Assembly (NCBI GenBank): GCA_038534295.1
Contig: JBCAXA010000002.1
Coordinates: forward strand, 372,001 to 436,000
DNA length: 64,000 bases
Source: JBCAXA01 sp038534295
GTDB lineage: Bacteria > Pseudomonadota > Gammaproteobacteria > Steroidobacterales > Woeseiaceae
Direction: 5' to 3'
The position numbers and the translations under genes were made by a program. This document shows, piece after piece, positions 8,935 through 18,307 of this stretch; the stretch's first letter is position 1; each line of letters opens with the position of its first letter. Under the pieces are notes generated by a model. It did not search any database and was not told the origin of the DNA. It worked only from the letters and a program-made list of their open reading frames with translations.

Positions 8935-9372
8935 ATGAGTACACTGTATGTCACGCTCACCATCGTGTTGGTGTTCGTGTCCATTGCGCTAATCGCATTG
9001 GTATTGCTGCAGAAGGGCAAAGGCGCTGATGCCGGCGCGGCATTTGGGGCGGGGGCGTCGGGCACCGTTTTCGGTGCGCGCGGCAGCACCAATTTCTTGT
9101 CGCGATCGACGGCGCTGCTCGCTACAGTGTTTTTCGTGGTTTGTTTGGCGCTAGCGTATCTGAGCGCAGACAGGTCGGGACCGGGCAGCTTGCTCGATGA
9201 TATCGAGGCGCCGGTCGTTGATGAACCGTCCGAGTTGCCGGATCCAGCCGCGCCGGAGTCGGACGTCATCATTCCGGACACGGCAACGGATGAGCTGTCG
9301 GTAGAAATTCCCGAAGAGCCGCCTGCCGCGTCCACCGACGAACCAGTCGACGAGGAAACGGGCAACAACTGA
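8935..9372 (+). CDS. secG: Protein-export membrane protein SecG
   Basis: SecG is the small auxiliary subunit of the SecYEG translocon in the inner membrane. The 145-residue product has two membrane segments (about residues 3-22 and 53-73) around the conserved loop QKGKGADAGAAFGAG and GSTNFLSR. The C-terminal 60 residues are highly acidic and Pro-rich and make this SecG longer than the roughly 110 residues of E. coli. tRNA-Leu follows 8 bases downstream, the same secG-leuU arrangement as in E. coli, so processing from a shared transcript is likely. Confidence 0.95.
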   Translation: MSTLYVTLTIVLVFVSIALIALVLLQKGKGADAGAAFGAGASGTVFGARGSTNFLSRSTALLATVFFVVCLALAYLSADRSGPGSLLDDIEAPVVDEPSELPDPAAPESDVIIPDTATDELSVEIPEEPPAASTDEPVDEETGNN

Positions 9373-9380
9373 TCGGAATT

Positions 9381-9465
9381 GCCGATGTGGTGGAATTGGT
9401 AGACACGCTGTCTTGAGGGGGCAGTGGCGCGAGCCGTGCCAGTTCGAGTCTGGCCATCGGCACCA
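9381..9465 (+). tRNA. tRNA-Leu (anticodon GAG)
   Basis: The 85-nt sequence folds as a class II tRNA. The acceptor stem is GCCGATG paired with CATCGGC, followed by encoded ACCA. The anticodon stem is CTGTC/GGCAG around loop TTGAGGG, giving anticodon GAG at 9415-9417. A variable arm and a TTCGAGT T-loop are present. It decodes CUC/CUU leucine codons and follows secG directly. Confidence 0.97.
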
Positions 9466-9531
9466 CCCGATCAGTTTATTGCGAGTGTGCGTTTGTCGTT
9501 GCGCTGTGGTTCTTCGCCGCGGCCGACGGCC

Positions 9532-9924
9532 CTACTCAGGCTCGGCAAGGCGCGTTTCATACTGACGACGCTTGGCTAGCCGCAGGCATGTCTCGAATCT
9601 CAGCTGATTCGACACGGCGCGATTTGCCCAGCCTGGGTCGATCATCCCCGGTCGCTGCAGTTCGACACGCGCGTGCGCGTCGAGATTATTCCCACCGCTG
9701 GCCAGCCCGTTGATCGTTGCGTCGCCGCGAATACTTTCTGGTGTGGCCGGACGCCAGCGGATGTCAGAAAAATAGCAATAAGGTCCAGATTGGGGCGACC
9801 GTTCCGGTACCACTTGTGTCAGCCAAGCGTGTCTTACCGGGCCGTTCACAGACTGATACAATTGCGCGCTGACGGGGGGTCGGCTGCGCCAGCAGACCGG
9901 CCCGAAAAATCTGACGTGTGACAA
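9532..9924 (-). CDS. Possible gene or gene remnant of unknown function
   Basis: The only reading frame of note in the 470-base gap between tRNA-Leu and nuoA. The C-terminal two thirds (from about SDIRWRPATPESIRG to the end) use GC-rich third positions like neighbouring genes and read like protein. The first 50 or so residues overlap the likely nuo promoter and have an implausible composition. I do not recognise a family. It may be a truncated gene whose true start is internal, a remnant, or chance. No clear ribosome site was found. Confidence 0.3.
   Translation of the reverse strand: MSHVRFFGPVCWRSRPPVSAQLYQSVNGPVRHAWLTQVVPERSPQSGPYCYFSDIRWRPATPESIRGDATINGLASGGNNLDAHARVELQRPGMIDPGWANRAVSNQLRFETCLRLAKRRQYETRLAEPE
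9854..9862 (+). promoter_or_regulatory. Candidate nuo operon promoter (extended -10)
   Basis: TG-A-TACAAT (TG at 9854-9855, hexamer 9857-9862) matches an extended -10 element, 75 bases before the nuoA GTG. No good -35 was found at 17-18 bp, as expected for extended -10 promoters. It is the best promoter candidate in the gap before nuoA. Confidence 0.4.
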
Positions 9925-9936
9925 TCGGGTCTAAGC

Positions 9937-10293
9937 GTGCTCGAGAACTATCTACCGATCCTTATCTTCCTCGGTATCGCCGCCGGTCTGGGCGTCGTCC
10001 TGCTCGTGCTGGGTTTCGTGCTCGGCACCGGTGAAAAAGACGCCGAGAAACTCTCACCGTATGAATGTGGTTTCGAGGCCTTCGAGGACTCGCGCATGAA
10101 GTTCGATGTGCGCTACTACCTCGTCGCAATCCTCTTCATCATTTTTGACTTAGAGATCGCCTTCTTGTTTCCGTGGGCGGTCTCGCTCGACGCGGTCGGC
10201 GTATTCGGTCTGATCTCGATGGGCGTATTTCTCGCGCTGCTCGTTGTCGGCTTCATCTACGAATGGAAAAAGGGAGCGCTGGAGTGGGATTGA
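9937..10293 (+). CDS. nuoA: NADH-quinone oxidoreductase subunit A
   Basis: NuoA is a small membrane subunit at the junction of the peripheral and membrane arms of complex I. The 118-residue protein has three membrane helices. Its conserved matrix loop reads KLSPYECGFEAFEDSRMKFDVRYY when joined, with the Cys in the quinone-channel switch region. The start is GTG. It is the first gene of a complete nuoA-N operon and overlaps nuoB by 10 bases. Confidence 0.97.
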   Translation: MLENYLPILIFLGIAAGLGVVLLVLGFVLGTGEKDAEKLSPYECGFEAFEDSRMKFDVRYYLVAILFIIFDLEIAFLFPWAVSLDAVGVFGLISMGVFLALLVVGFIYEWKKGALEWD

Positions 10294-10811
10294 GTCCTGA
10301 ATCCGTCCCGGTATCGCCGACGGACAACACGCTGCCAGCTGGCAGCATTCAGGAAAAAGGCTTCGTGGTGACCGCCGTCGATACGGTCATCAATTGGGCG
10401 CGTACGGGATCGATGTGGCCAATGACATTCGGGCTCGCATGCTGTGCGGTCGAAATGATGCATGCTGGCGCGGCTCGCTACGACCTCGACCGTTTCGGTG
10501 TTGTCTTCCGGCCCAGTCCCCGACAGTCCGACGTCATGATCGTCGCCGGCACGCTCGTCAACAAAATGGCGCCGGCACTGCGCAAGGTTTACGACCAGAT
10601 GCCCGAACCGCGCTGGGTCATCTCGATGGGATCGTGCGCCAACGGTGGCGGCTACTATCACTACTCATACGCCGTCGTTCGCGGCTGCGATCGCATTGTG
10701 CCGGTCGACGTGTACGTGCCCGGCTGCCCGCCCACTGCTGAAGCGTTGCTGTACGGCATCATCCAGCTGCAAAACAAGATTAAGCGCACCAACACCATTT
10801 CGCGCGCCTGA
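10284..10811 (+). CDS. nuoB: NADH-quinone oxidoreductase subunit B
   Basis: NuoB carries the terminal [4Fe-4S] cluster N2 that passes electrons to quinone. The 175-residue product has the cluster motif: adjacent cysteines in GLACCAVEMM, Cys in GSCANGGG and Cys in VPGCPPTAEA. The GTG at 10284 is preceded by GGGAG at 10271-10275 (8-base spacing) and is preferred; TTG 10290, which overlaps the nuoA stop, is an alternative. The frame open further upstream is inside nuoA and unrelated. Confidence 0.96.
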   Translation: MGLSPESVPVSPTDNTLPAGSIQEKGFVVTAVDTVINWARTGSMWPMTFGLACCAVEMMHAGAARYDLDRFGVVFRPSPRQSDVMIVAGTLVNKMAPALRKVYDQMPEPRWVISMGSCANGGGYYHYSYAVVRGCDRIVPVDVYVPGCPPTAEALLYGIIQLQNKIKRTNTISRA

Positions 10812-10824
10812 GTCGGCAACAAGA

Positions 10825-11529
10825 ATGACGAAGAAATCGGAGACGCTCGCCGCCGCCATAAACGACGCGCTCGGCGATCGCGTTACGCTAACGACAACCG
10901 AGCAAGGCGAGGTCGTCGTTGAAACAGGCCTTGAAGCGCTGCTCGACGTAGCGACTACGCTGCGCGATGACCCAACGCTAGCGTTTGATTCATTGATCGA
11001 CCTGTGCGGCGTCGATTACCTCGCGTATGGCGTTGCGGAGTGGAAAACGGAGTCAGCAACCGACAGCGGTTTCTCGCGCGGCGTTGATCGCCAGAGCGTT
11101 GCGGTTGACTACACGTCAAAGTTTCCGCCACGGCGGTTTGCGGTGGTCTCGCACCTCTTGTCCGTCGAGCTCAATTGGCGGCTTCGTTTAAGGGTGTATA
11201 CGGGCGAGGCCAACCCGCCGGTCGTGCCGTCTTTGACCGGCGTTTGGGCCGGTGCCAACTGGTTCGAGCGGGAAGCATTCGACCTTTACGGAATCATTTT
11301 CGAAGGCCACGCGGACCTTCGCCGCTTGTTGACTGACTACGGCTTTATCGGCCATCCGTTCCGCAAGGATTTTCCGCTGAGCGGTCACGTCGAGGTGCGC
11401 TACGACCCGAGTCTAGGGCGAGTCGCTTACGAACCCGTAAGCATCGAGCCGCGTACGCTGGTCCCGAAAGTCATCCGCGAGGACAACCGCTACGACGATC
11501 AACTGCGAAGGACCGGCGGCGATGGCTGA
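10825..11529 (+). CDS. nuoC: NADH-quinone oxidoreductase subunit C
   Basis: NuoC is the 30-kDa peripheral-arm subunit that packs against NuoD near the quinone site. The product is 234 residues; the family signature appears as EREAFDLYGIIFEGHADLRR, followed by LTDYGFIGHPFRKDFPLSG. The ATG at 10825 follows nuoB by 13 bases. nuoC is separate from nuoD here, unlike the fused nuoCD of E. coli. An insert around residues 75-90 lengthens the N-terminal half slightly. Confidence 0.96.
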   Translation: MTKKSETLAAAINDALGDRVTLTTTEQGEVVVETGLEALLDVATTLRDDPTLAFDSLIDLCGVDYLAYGVAEWKTESATDSGFSRGVDRQSVAVDYTSKFPPRRFAVVSHLLSVELNWRLRLRVYTGEANPPVVPSLTGVWAGANWFEREAFDLYGIIFEGHADLRRLLTDYGFIGHPFRKDFPLSGHVEVRYDPSLGRVAYEPVSIEPRTLVPKVIREDNRYDDQLRRTGGDG

Positions 11530-12775
11530 GATCGAAAACTTCACAATGAACTTCGGGCCGCAGCATCCTGCGGCGCACGGTGTGCTTCGCCTGGTGCTCG
11601 AAATGAATGGCGAGACCATTCAGAAAGCCGATCCGCATGTCGGGCTTTTGCATCGCGCGACCGAAAAGCTGGCCGAGTCTAAGCCATACAATCAAAGCAT
11701 CGGTTACATGGATCGTCTCGACTACGTGTCGATGATGTGTAACGAGCACGGCTACGTACTGGCGATCGAGAAACTGCTCGGCATTACCCCGCCGCCTCGC
11801 GCGCAGTACATCCGCGTGATGTTTGACGAGGTCACGCGGATTCTGAACCACCTGATGTGGCTCGGTGCGCACGGTTTGGATATCGGCGCGATGACGATGT
11901 TCCTGTTCTGCTTCCGCGAACGCGAAGATCTCATGGATTGCTACGAGGCCGTGTCTGGCACGCGGATGCATGCCACGTATTACCGGCCAGGCGGCGTGTA
12001 TCGGGATCTGCCGCAAGAGATGCCGCAGTACCAGCCGTCAAAATGGCGTTCGGAGAAAGACGTCCGCAAGCTGAACGAAGTGCGGGGCGGTTCACTGCTC
12101 GATTTCATCGACGATTTCACGCAGCGCTTTCCCGCCTGTATCGATGAATACGAAACGCTGTTGACCAACAATCGTATTTGGAAGCAGCGCACCGTCAACA
12201 TTGGCGTCGTGACTCCCGAGCGTGCCAAGCAGCTCGGCTTCACCGGTCCAATGCTCCGTGGTTCCGGCGTCGAGTGGGATCTTCGAAAGAAGCAACCGTA
12301 TGAGGTCTACGGCGATCTCGATTTCGACATCCCCGTCGGTGTCAACGGCGACTGCTACGACCGGTATCTGGTCCGCATCGAGGAAATGCGCCAATCAAAC
12401 CGCATTGTCCAGCAGTGCATTCGTTGGCTCCGCGCGAACCCTGGCCCGGTCATGCTCGACGACCGCAAAATTGCGGCGCCGCGTCGCGTTGAGATGAAAG
12501 ACGACATGGAATCGTTGATTCATCACTTCAAGCTTTTCACAGAGGGCTATTCCGTACCGGCGGGTGAGGCTTACGCCGCCGTCGAGCATCCGAAAGGCGA
12601 GTTTGGCGTTTACCTGATTTCCGACGGTGCCAATAAACCGTATCGCGTCAAAGTGCGGGCGCCGGGATTTGCCCATCTGGCGGCGCTCAGCGAAATGGTC
12701 GAAGGGCATATGCTCGCGGATGTCGTCGCGGTGATTGGCACGCAGGATATCGTGTTCGGGGAGATTGACCGATGA
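11522..12775 (+). CDS. nuoD: NADH-quinone oxidoreductase subunit D
   Basis: NuoD (49-kDa subunit) forms most of the quinone-binding cavity and descends from the large subunit of NiFe hydrogenases. The 417-residue product starts MAEIENFTMNFGPQHPAAHG, with the quinone-site HPAAHG loop. It has the signature LHRATEKLAESKPYNQSIGY and ends with the family DIVFGEIDR. The ATG lies inside the nuoC stop region (8-base overlap). Confidence 0.97.
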   Translation: MAEIENFTMNFGPQHPAAHGVLRLVLEMNGETIQKADPHVGLLHRATEKLAESKPYNQSIGYMDRLDYVSMMCNEHGYVLAIEKLLGITPPPRAQYIRVMFDEVTRILNHLMWLGAHGLDIGAMTMFLFCFREREDLMDCYEAVSGTRMHATYYRPGGVYRDLPQEMPQYQPSKWRSEKDVRKLNEVRGGSLLDFIDDFTQRFPACIDEYETLLTNNRIWKQRTVNIGVVTPERAKQLGFTGPMLRGSGVEWDLRKKQPYEVYGDLDFDIPVGVNGDCYDRYLVRIEEMRQSNRIVQQCIRWLRANPGPVMLDDRKIAAPRRVEMKDDMESLIHHFKLFTEGYSVPAGEAYAAVEHPKGEFGVYLISDGANKPYRVKVRAPGFAHLAALSEMVEGHMLADVVAVIGTQDIVFGEIDR

Positions 12776-13260
12776 GCGCGCCGGCCATGAACGATCATCT
12801 CAAGGAAGCGATCGATCGCTGGCTCGAGCGCTTCCCGGCGGACCAAAAACGCTCTGCCGTCATTGGTGCCCTGCATGAAGCGCAGCACGAGAACCACGGC
12901 TACGTGACCGTCGAACAGATGGATGCCATTGCTGCGTACCTCGATCTCGAGCCGATCAAGGTGTACGAGGTCGCAAGCTTCTATTCGATGTTCGAAACCA
13001 AAAAAGTCGGCCGCCACAGCGTGTCGATCTGCACCAATGTCTCGTGCATGCTGCGCGGCGCCGAGGAATTGGTGGCGCACGTCGAGCGTCGCCTCGGTAT
13101 CGCAACCGGCGACAGCACCGCCGACGGCCGCATCTACTTGAAGCGCGAAGAAGAGTGTCTGGCCGCGTGTGCCGGCGCACCCATGATGATGGTGGATCAC
13201 GTCTACCACGAAAACTTGACCACCGCCGATATCGATCGAATCCTGGATGAGCTCGAATGA
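12772..13260 (+). CDS. nuoE: NADH-quinone oxidoreductase subunit E
   Basis: NuoE is the 24-kDa thioredoxin-like subunit of the NADH dehydrogenase module and holds the [2Fe-2S] cluster N1a. Ligand cysteines appear in CTNVSCMLRG and ECLAACAGAP. The product is 162 residues. The ATG overlaps the nuoD stop, and the stop overlaps the nuoF start, both as ATGA. Confidence 0.97.
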   Translation: MSAPAMNDHLKEAIDRWLERFPADQKRSAVIGALHEAQHENHGYVTVEQMDAIAAYLDLEPIKVYEVASFYSMFETKKVGRHSVSICTNVSCMLRGAEELVAHVERRLGIATGDSTADGRIYLKREEECLAACAGAPMMMVDHVYHENLTTADIDRILDELE

Positions 13261-14564
13261 CTGACAGGCCCGTCAACAACGTCTGCTACGCAACGCTCGG
13301 CAAGGACAATCCCGCCAGCCTCGACACGTATCGCTCGCTTGGCGGCTACGCCGGATGGGAAAAAATTCTCAATGGCGAACTGACACCGGACGACGTGATC
13401 GAGATCGTCAAAGGCTCTGGACTGCGCGGCCGCGGCGGGGCCGGATTTCCGACCGGGCTCAAGTGGAGCTTCATGCCCCGACAAGCGCCAGTGCAGAAAT
13501 ACATTGTCTGCAATTCGGATGAGAGCGAGCCCGGCACGTGTCACGATCGAGAGATTCTTCGCTACAACCCGCATTCGCTGATTGAGGGCATGGCGATTGC
13601 CGGCTACGCAATGGGCGCCACCGTCGGCTACAACTACATACGCGGCGAATTCATGGAAGAACCGGTACCGGTTTTCGAGGCTGCGGTGCGCGATGCGTAC
13701 GACGCCGGACTGCTCGGCCAGAACATCCGCGGCTCCGGAATCGATTTTGATTTGGAGACGTTTGTCGGCGCAGGTGCTTACATCTGCGGTGAGGAGACGG
13801 CGCTACTCGAATCGCTCGAAGGCAAACAGGGTAAGCCGCGATTCAAACCGCCGTTCCCGGCGAATTTCGGGCTGTACGGCAAACCGACAACGATCAACAA
13901 CACGCAGAGTCTTGCGAGCGTACCGTCAATTATCTCGAACGGTGCCGATTGGTTTCGCGAACTCGGCGTGGAGAACTCAGGCGGCACGGCGATTTTTTCG
14001 GTCTCGGGTCACGTCGAGAAGCCGACCAATATCGAGCTGCCGATGGGTATTCCGTTCAGCGAGCTGCTTGAGATCTGCGGCGGCGTCTGGAAAGGGCGCA
14101 AGCTCAAGGCCGTCATTCCAGGTGGATCGTCGGTCCCGGTGCTGCCGGCCGAGATCATCATGGAATGCACGATGGACTACGATTCGTTGAAAAATGCCGG
14201 TTCGTCGTTCGGTACCGGCGCAGTCATGGTCATGGACGAGACTACGTGCATGGTCAGCACGCTGCGCCGCATCTCGCGGTTTTACATGGCCGAGTCCTGT
14301 GGCCAATGCACGCCGTGCCGTGAAGGCACCGGTTGGCTGTATCGCATGCTTACTCGATTCGTGCAGGGCCAGGGCACCGCAGAAGATCTCGATAAACTCC
14401 TCGATGTCGCCAATAAAATCGAAGGCCACACCATTTGTGCGCTAGGCGATGCGGCGGCGTGGCCGGTGCAGAGTTTCCTGAAACACTTTCGCCACGAATT
14501 CGAATACATGGTTGAGCACAACGGCAAGAGCATCGTGCACGCCGATGCCAAAGTTGCCGCGTGA
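13257..14564 (+). CDS. nuoF: NADH-quinone oxidoreductase subunit F
   Basis: NuoF binds NADH and FMN and carries [4Fe-4S] cluster N3, where electrons enter complex I. The 435-residue product shows the NADH/FMN motifs GRGGAGFPTGLKWSF and GAGAYICGEETALLESLEG. The N3 ligands are in ESCGQCTPCREG, with a fourth Cys in TICALGDAAAW. It is coupled to nuoE by a 4-base overlap. Confidence 0.97.
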   Translation: MTDRPVNNVCYATLGKDNPASLDTYRSLGGYAGWEKILNGELTPDDVIEIVKGSGLRGRGGAGFPTGLKWSFMPRQAPVQKYIVCNSDESEPGTCHDREILRYNPHSLIEGMAIAGYAMGATVGYNYIRGEFMEEPVPVFEAAVRDAYDAGLLGQNIRGSGIDFDLETFVGAGAYICGEETALLESLEGKQGKPRFKPPFPANFGLYGKPTTINNTQSLASVPSIISNGADWFRELGVENSGGTAIFSVSGHVEKPTNIELPMGIPFSELLEICGGVWKGRKLKAVIPGGSSVPVLPAEIIMECTMDYDSLKNAGSSFGTGAVMVMDETTCMVSTLRRISRFYMAESCGQCTPCREGTGWLYRMLTRFVQGQGTAEDLDKLLDVANKIEGHTICALGDAAAWPVQSFLKHFRHEFEYMVEHNGKSIVHADAKVAA

Positions 14565-14574
14565 GTAAACACTG

Positions 14575-16728
14575 ATGACAGACGATCTCATTCAGCTGGA
14601 AGTCGATGGCGTGGAAGTCAGCGCTCGTCGCGGACAAATGTTGATCGAAGTGACCGACGCGGCCGGTAAATACGTGCCGCGGTTTTGCTATCACGAGAAA
14701 CTGTCGGTCGCCGCCAATTGCCGCATGTGCCTGGTGGATGTAGAACGAGCGCCTAAGCCACTGCCGGCCTGCGCGACGCCCGTTGCCGACGGCATGAAAG
14801 TGTTCACCCGCTCCGAGCGCGCCGTGTCTGCTCAGAAAGCGACCATGGAATTCTTGCTCATTAACCACCCGCTCGATTGCCCGATTTGTGACCAGGGCGG
14901 CGAGTGCGAGCTGCAGGATCTAGCGGTTGGCTACGGTCGCGATGTATCGCGTTATACCGATCGCAAGCGCGTTGTCGCCGACAAGAATCTCGGCCCGCTG
15001 GTGTCGACAGACATGACGCGCTGTATTCACTGCACGCGCTGCGTCCGCTTTGGCGAGGAAATTGCCGGTATCGCGGAACTCGGCACGACCGATCGCGGCG
15101 AGAACATGAAGATCGGCACCTACATCGAAAACAGCGTCGATCACGAGATGTCCGGCAACATTATCGATCTTTGTCCGGTCGGCGCGCTCAACAACAAACC
15201 CTATCGATTCAGCGCTCGAGCCTGGGAGATGGAGCAGCGGGAGACGATTTCGCCGCATGACTGCGTCGGCAGCAACCTGTTTGTGCATGTCCTGCGCGGC
15301 ACGGTCAAACGTGTCGTGCCGCGTCCAAACGAAGCGATCAACGAGACCTGGCTTGCTGACCGCGACCGCTTCAGCTACGAGGCGATTTACAGCGAGCAGC
15401 GCTTGACGCAGCCGATGATCCGCGAGGGCAACAGCGACTGGCGAACGGTCGACTGGGAAACGGCGATTGCTGCTGCAACCGGTGCGCTGCAAGGCGGTGA
15501 TGGCAACGATCTCGGCGTACTGTGCTCACCGTCAACGACGCTCGAGGAGCAGTATTTGCTCGCCGGTTTGGTGGATCGCTTGTCGTGCCCGCACGTTGAT
15601 CATCGCTTGGGCCAAAGCGACTTCTCTGCCGACGGTATCGAGCCGGCGTTTCCGAACCTGGGTGTTGCCATTGCCGATCTCGAGAGTCGCGATGCCATTG
15701 CCCTCATCGGTTCGCGATTACGTACCGAAGCGCCGATACTTGCGCATCGTGTGCGAAAGGCTCAACTTGCTGGTGCGCACGTCGTTTCGATCGACACCGA
15801 GCGAAACGAGTATTTCTTCGAGCACGCCTCCATTGTCGGCGACACGCTAGAGTCTCTGGCTGCGCTGGCATCAGCCATCGGCGTAGCAACGAGCGAGCTG
15901 CCACAGAGCGTCGCGACGCTCGTCGACGGCGCGAGCGTTTCCGAAACGGTGCGTGCAGCAGCCTCTGCACTCAAAGATGCCGAGCGGCCGCATCTGCTGC
16001 TCGGTATTGCCGCATCGCGCCATCCGGCGTACTCGACGCATCTCGTGCTGACGACCGCAATTGCCGCAGCCTGCGGCGCCACGATCGGCCAGGTCAGCGC
16101 GGGCGCCAACAGCGCCGGAGCGCGACTGAATGGACTGACGCCGCTCGGTCGCCCGGGTGGTATGCACACCAAGGCTATGTTCGACAAGCCACGCAAACGG
16201 TATTGTCTGGTGCAGGTCGACCCCGAACACGACTTCGCGCACGCCGGCGCGATCGACGCATTACGAGCCGCACCTAGCGTGGTCGCGTTGACGAGCTTCG
16301 TCAGCGATGTCCTGCTCGATACCGCTACCGTGTTGCTACCGGCGGGCACGTTCGCTGAAACGTCTGGCACGTATATCAACACGGCCGGCGTTTGGCAGAG
16401 TTTCGCTGGCGTTGCTAACCCGGTCGGTGAGTCGCGGCCGCTGTGGAAAATTTTGCGCGTGCTTGGCGATGCGCTTGGCGTATCCGACAACGAATTTTTG
16501 GCATCCGACGATGTGTTGGAAGCCGTAAGGGGCCGGATCAGCATGCCTGAGTCGCTGCCGCAGCCGCGTGTTCCCGCAACCGATGCGCACGTGCAGCGAT
16601 TGAACGGCGAGGCAGCGCGCCTGCACGTGCCGATTTACGAGGTCGACCCGGTGGTTCGTCGTGCGACCGCCCTGCAGTTGACGCGCGATGGTCAGGCCGG
16701 GCGGGCCTGGCGAAACTCGGAGCGCTGA
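14575..16728 (+). CDS. nuoG: NADH-quinone oxidoreductase subunit G
   Basis: NuoG is the 75-kDa iron-sulfur subunit. The N-terminal ferredoxin domain has CRMCLVDVERAPKPLPAC ([2Fe-2S]); CDQGGECELQD belongs to the His/Cys cluster region; CIHCTRCVRF starts the [4Fe-4S] motif. The following molybdopterin-oxidoreductase-like domain reads HDCVGSNLFVHV and lacks the extra CxxCxxxC of NuoG proteins that carry cluster N7, so N7 is probably absent. At 717 residues it resembles the shorter mitochondrial-type subunit rather than the roughly 900-residue E. coli form. Confidence 0.96.
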   Translation: MTDDLIQLEVDGVEVSARRGQMLIEVTDAAGKYVPRFCYHEKLSVAANCRMCLVDVERAPKPLPACATPVADGMKVFTRSERAVSAQKATMEFLLINHPLDCPICDQGGECELQDLAVGYGRDVSRYTDRKRVVADKNLGPLVSTDMTRCIHCTRCVRFGEEIAGIAELGTTDRGENMKIGTYIENSVDHEMSGNIIDLCPVGALNNKPYRFSARAWEMEQRETISPHDCVGSNLFVHVLRGTVKRVVPRPNEAINETWLADRDRFSYEAIYSEQRLTQPMIREGNSDWRTVDWETAIAAATGALQGGDGNDLGVLCSPSTTLEEQYLLAGLVDRLSCPHVDHRLGQSDFSADGIEPAFPNLGVAIADLESRDAIALIGSRLRTEAPILAHRVRKAQLAGAHVVSIDTERNEYFFEHASIVGDTLESLAALASAIGVATSELPQSVATLVDGASVSETVRAAASALKDAERPHLLLGIAASRHPAYSTHLVLTTAIAAACGATIGQVSAGANSAGARLNGLTPLGRPGGMHTKAMFDKPRKRYCLVQVDPEHDFAHAGAIDALRAAPSVVALTSFVSDVLLDTATVLLPAGTFAETSGTYINTAGVWQSFAGVANPVGESRPLWKILRVLGDALGVSDNEFLASDDVLEAVRGRISMPESLPQPRVPATDAHVQRLNGEAARLHVPIYEVDPVVRRATALQLTRDGQAGRAWRNSER

Positions 16729-16730
16729 TC

Positions 16731-17792
16731 GTGCTGATGGATTTCATCAACGAGCACCTTGCGCTGCTGCAGATGCTGGGCGCGATTCTCGCGGTGACGG
16801 TTGTACTGATCTTGCTGGTTGCGTTTTCGACCCTGGCCGAACGCAAATTCATCGGCTACATGCAGCGCCGGCTCGGGCCCAACCGCGTCGGTTTCCGCGG
16901 CTTGCTGCAGCCGTTTGCCGACGTCTTGAAGCTGCTGTTGAAAGAAGTTGTTGTCCCGAGCAACTCCAGCCGCTTTCTGTTTGTAATCGCGCCGCTGCTT
17001 GCAATAACGCCCGCATTCGCCGCTTGGGCCGTAATGCCACTCTGGGACGGCTTCGCGATCGCCGATATCGACGCGGGCCTCTTGTACGTTCTCGCGCTGA
17101 CTTCCGTCGGCGTCTACGGCGTGATCCTCGCCGGTTGGGCGACCAACTCGAAATATGCACTGCTCGGCGCGATGCGATCGGCAGCGCAGATTGTCGCTTA
17201 CGAGATTGCGATGGGATTCGCGCTGGTCGGCGTGCTGATGGCGGCGGGTAGTCTGAATCTCGGCGAAATCATTGCGGCGCAGCGTGGCGGCGTTGGCAAC
17301 TGGTTCATGCTGTGGCTGCTGCCGTTGTTCGTCATCTATTTCGTTTCGGGCGTTGCCGAGACAAACCGTGCGCCATTCGATGTCGCCGAGGGAGAGTCGG
17401 AAATCGTTGCCGGTTTCCACGTCGAGTATTCCGGCGTCGCATTCGCGGTGTTCTTTCTTGCCGAATACGCAAACATGATCCTGATCGCCGCGCTGACGTC
17501 GATCTTCTTTCTTGGCGGTTGGCTGTCACCGTTCGAAGGGATACCGGGCGTTGACGGCACCGTGCTCGCGGCGCCGGGCCTGCATTGGCTGGCGATCAAG
17601 ACCGTATTCTTTTTGTTCTGTTTCTTTTGGTTCCGAGCCACGTTTCCGCGCTACCGATACGACCAGATCATGCGATTGGGCTGGAAGGTATTCATTCCGG
17701 TGACCATCGTTTGGATCGCGGTTGAGGGTGTGCTGGCGTGGCAGGAGATTGGGCCGTGGGCCCGCAGCGTCGTTGAGGTCGCCGCATCGTGA
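16731..17792 (+). CDS. nuoH: NADH-quinone oxidoreductase subunit H
   Basis: NuoH is the membrane subunit that closes the quinone chamber and links it to the proton channels. The 353-residue product has about eight membrane helices and the signatures ERKFIGYMQRRLGPNRVG and ETNRAPFDVAEGESEIVAGF. GTG 16731 has GGAG 8 bases upstream and is preferred over ATG 16737. The stop overlaps the nuoI start. Confidence 0.97.
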   Translation: MLMDFINEHLALLQMLGAILAVTVVLILLVAFSTLAERKFIGYMQRRLGPNRVGFRGLLQPFADVLKLLLKEVVVPSNSSRFLFVIAPLLAITPAFAAWAVMPLWDGFAIADIDAGLLYVLALTSVGVYGVILAGWATNSKYALLGAMRSAAQIVAYEIAMGFALVGVLMAAGSLNLGEIIAAQRGGVGNWFMLWLLPLFVIYFVSGVAETNRAPFDVAEGESEIVAGFHVEYSGVAFAVFFLAEYANMILIAALTSIFFLGGWLSPFEGIPGVDGTVLAAPGLHWLAIKTVFFLFCFFWFRATFPRYRYDQIMRLGWKVFIPVTIVWIAVEGVLAWQEIGPWARSVVEVAAS

Positions 17793-18277
17793 ATGTCATT
17801 CGGCACTGGGCACGTACGTTTCTGCTGGTCGAGCTCTGGCAGGGTTTGTCGGTTACCTTCCGAAGCCTGTTCAGGCCGTCGGTCACGGTGCAGTACCCTG
17901 AGGAGAAAACCCCGCAGTCGCCGCGCTTTCGCGGATTGCACGCGCTGCGTCGCTATGCCAACGGCGAAGAGCGTTGCATTGCCTGCAAGCTTTGCGAAGC
18001 GGTTTGCCCAGCGCTGGCGATCACCATCGAGTCGGGCGTCAGTGCTGACGGCACGCGTCGAACGACCCGCTACGATATCGACCTTTTTAAATGCATCTAC
18101 TGCGGCTTTTGTGAGGAAGCCTGTCCCGTGGATGCGATCGTGGAGACGAGAATCCACGAGTACCATATGGAAAACCGCGGCGAGAACATCATGACAAAAG
18201 AAAAACTCCTCGCTGTCGGCGACCGGTACGAAGCGATGATTGCCGCTGACAAGGCGGCCGACGCGCCGTACCGTTAA
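17789..18277 (+). CDS. nuoI: NADH-quinone oxidoreductase subunit I
   Basis: NuoI carries the two [4Fe-4S] clusters N6a and N6b between NuoG and NuoB. The 162-residue protein has two ferredoxin motifs, CIACKLCEAVCP and CIYCGFCEEACP, after an N-terminal amphipathic helix. It starts with GTG overlapping the nuoH stop. Confidence 0.97.
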   Translation: MNVIRHWARTFLLVELWQGLSVTFRSLFRPSVTVQYPEEKTPQSPRFRGLHALRRYANGEERCIACKLCEAVCPALAITIESGVSADGTRRTTRYDIDLFKCIYCGFCEEACPVDAIVETRIHEYHMENRGENIMTKEKLLAVGDRYEAMIAADKAADAPYR

Positions 18278-18307
18278 CAACGAATAACGACAATTCAGGG
18301 AGCCACA

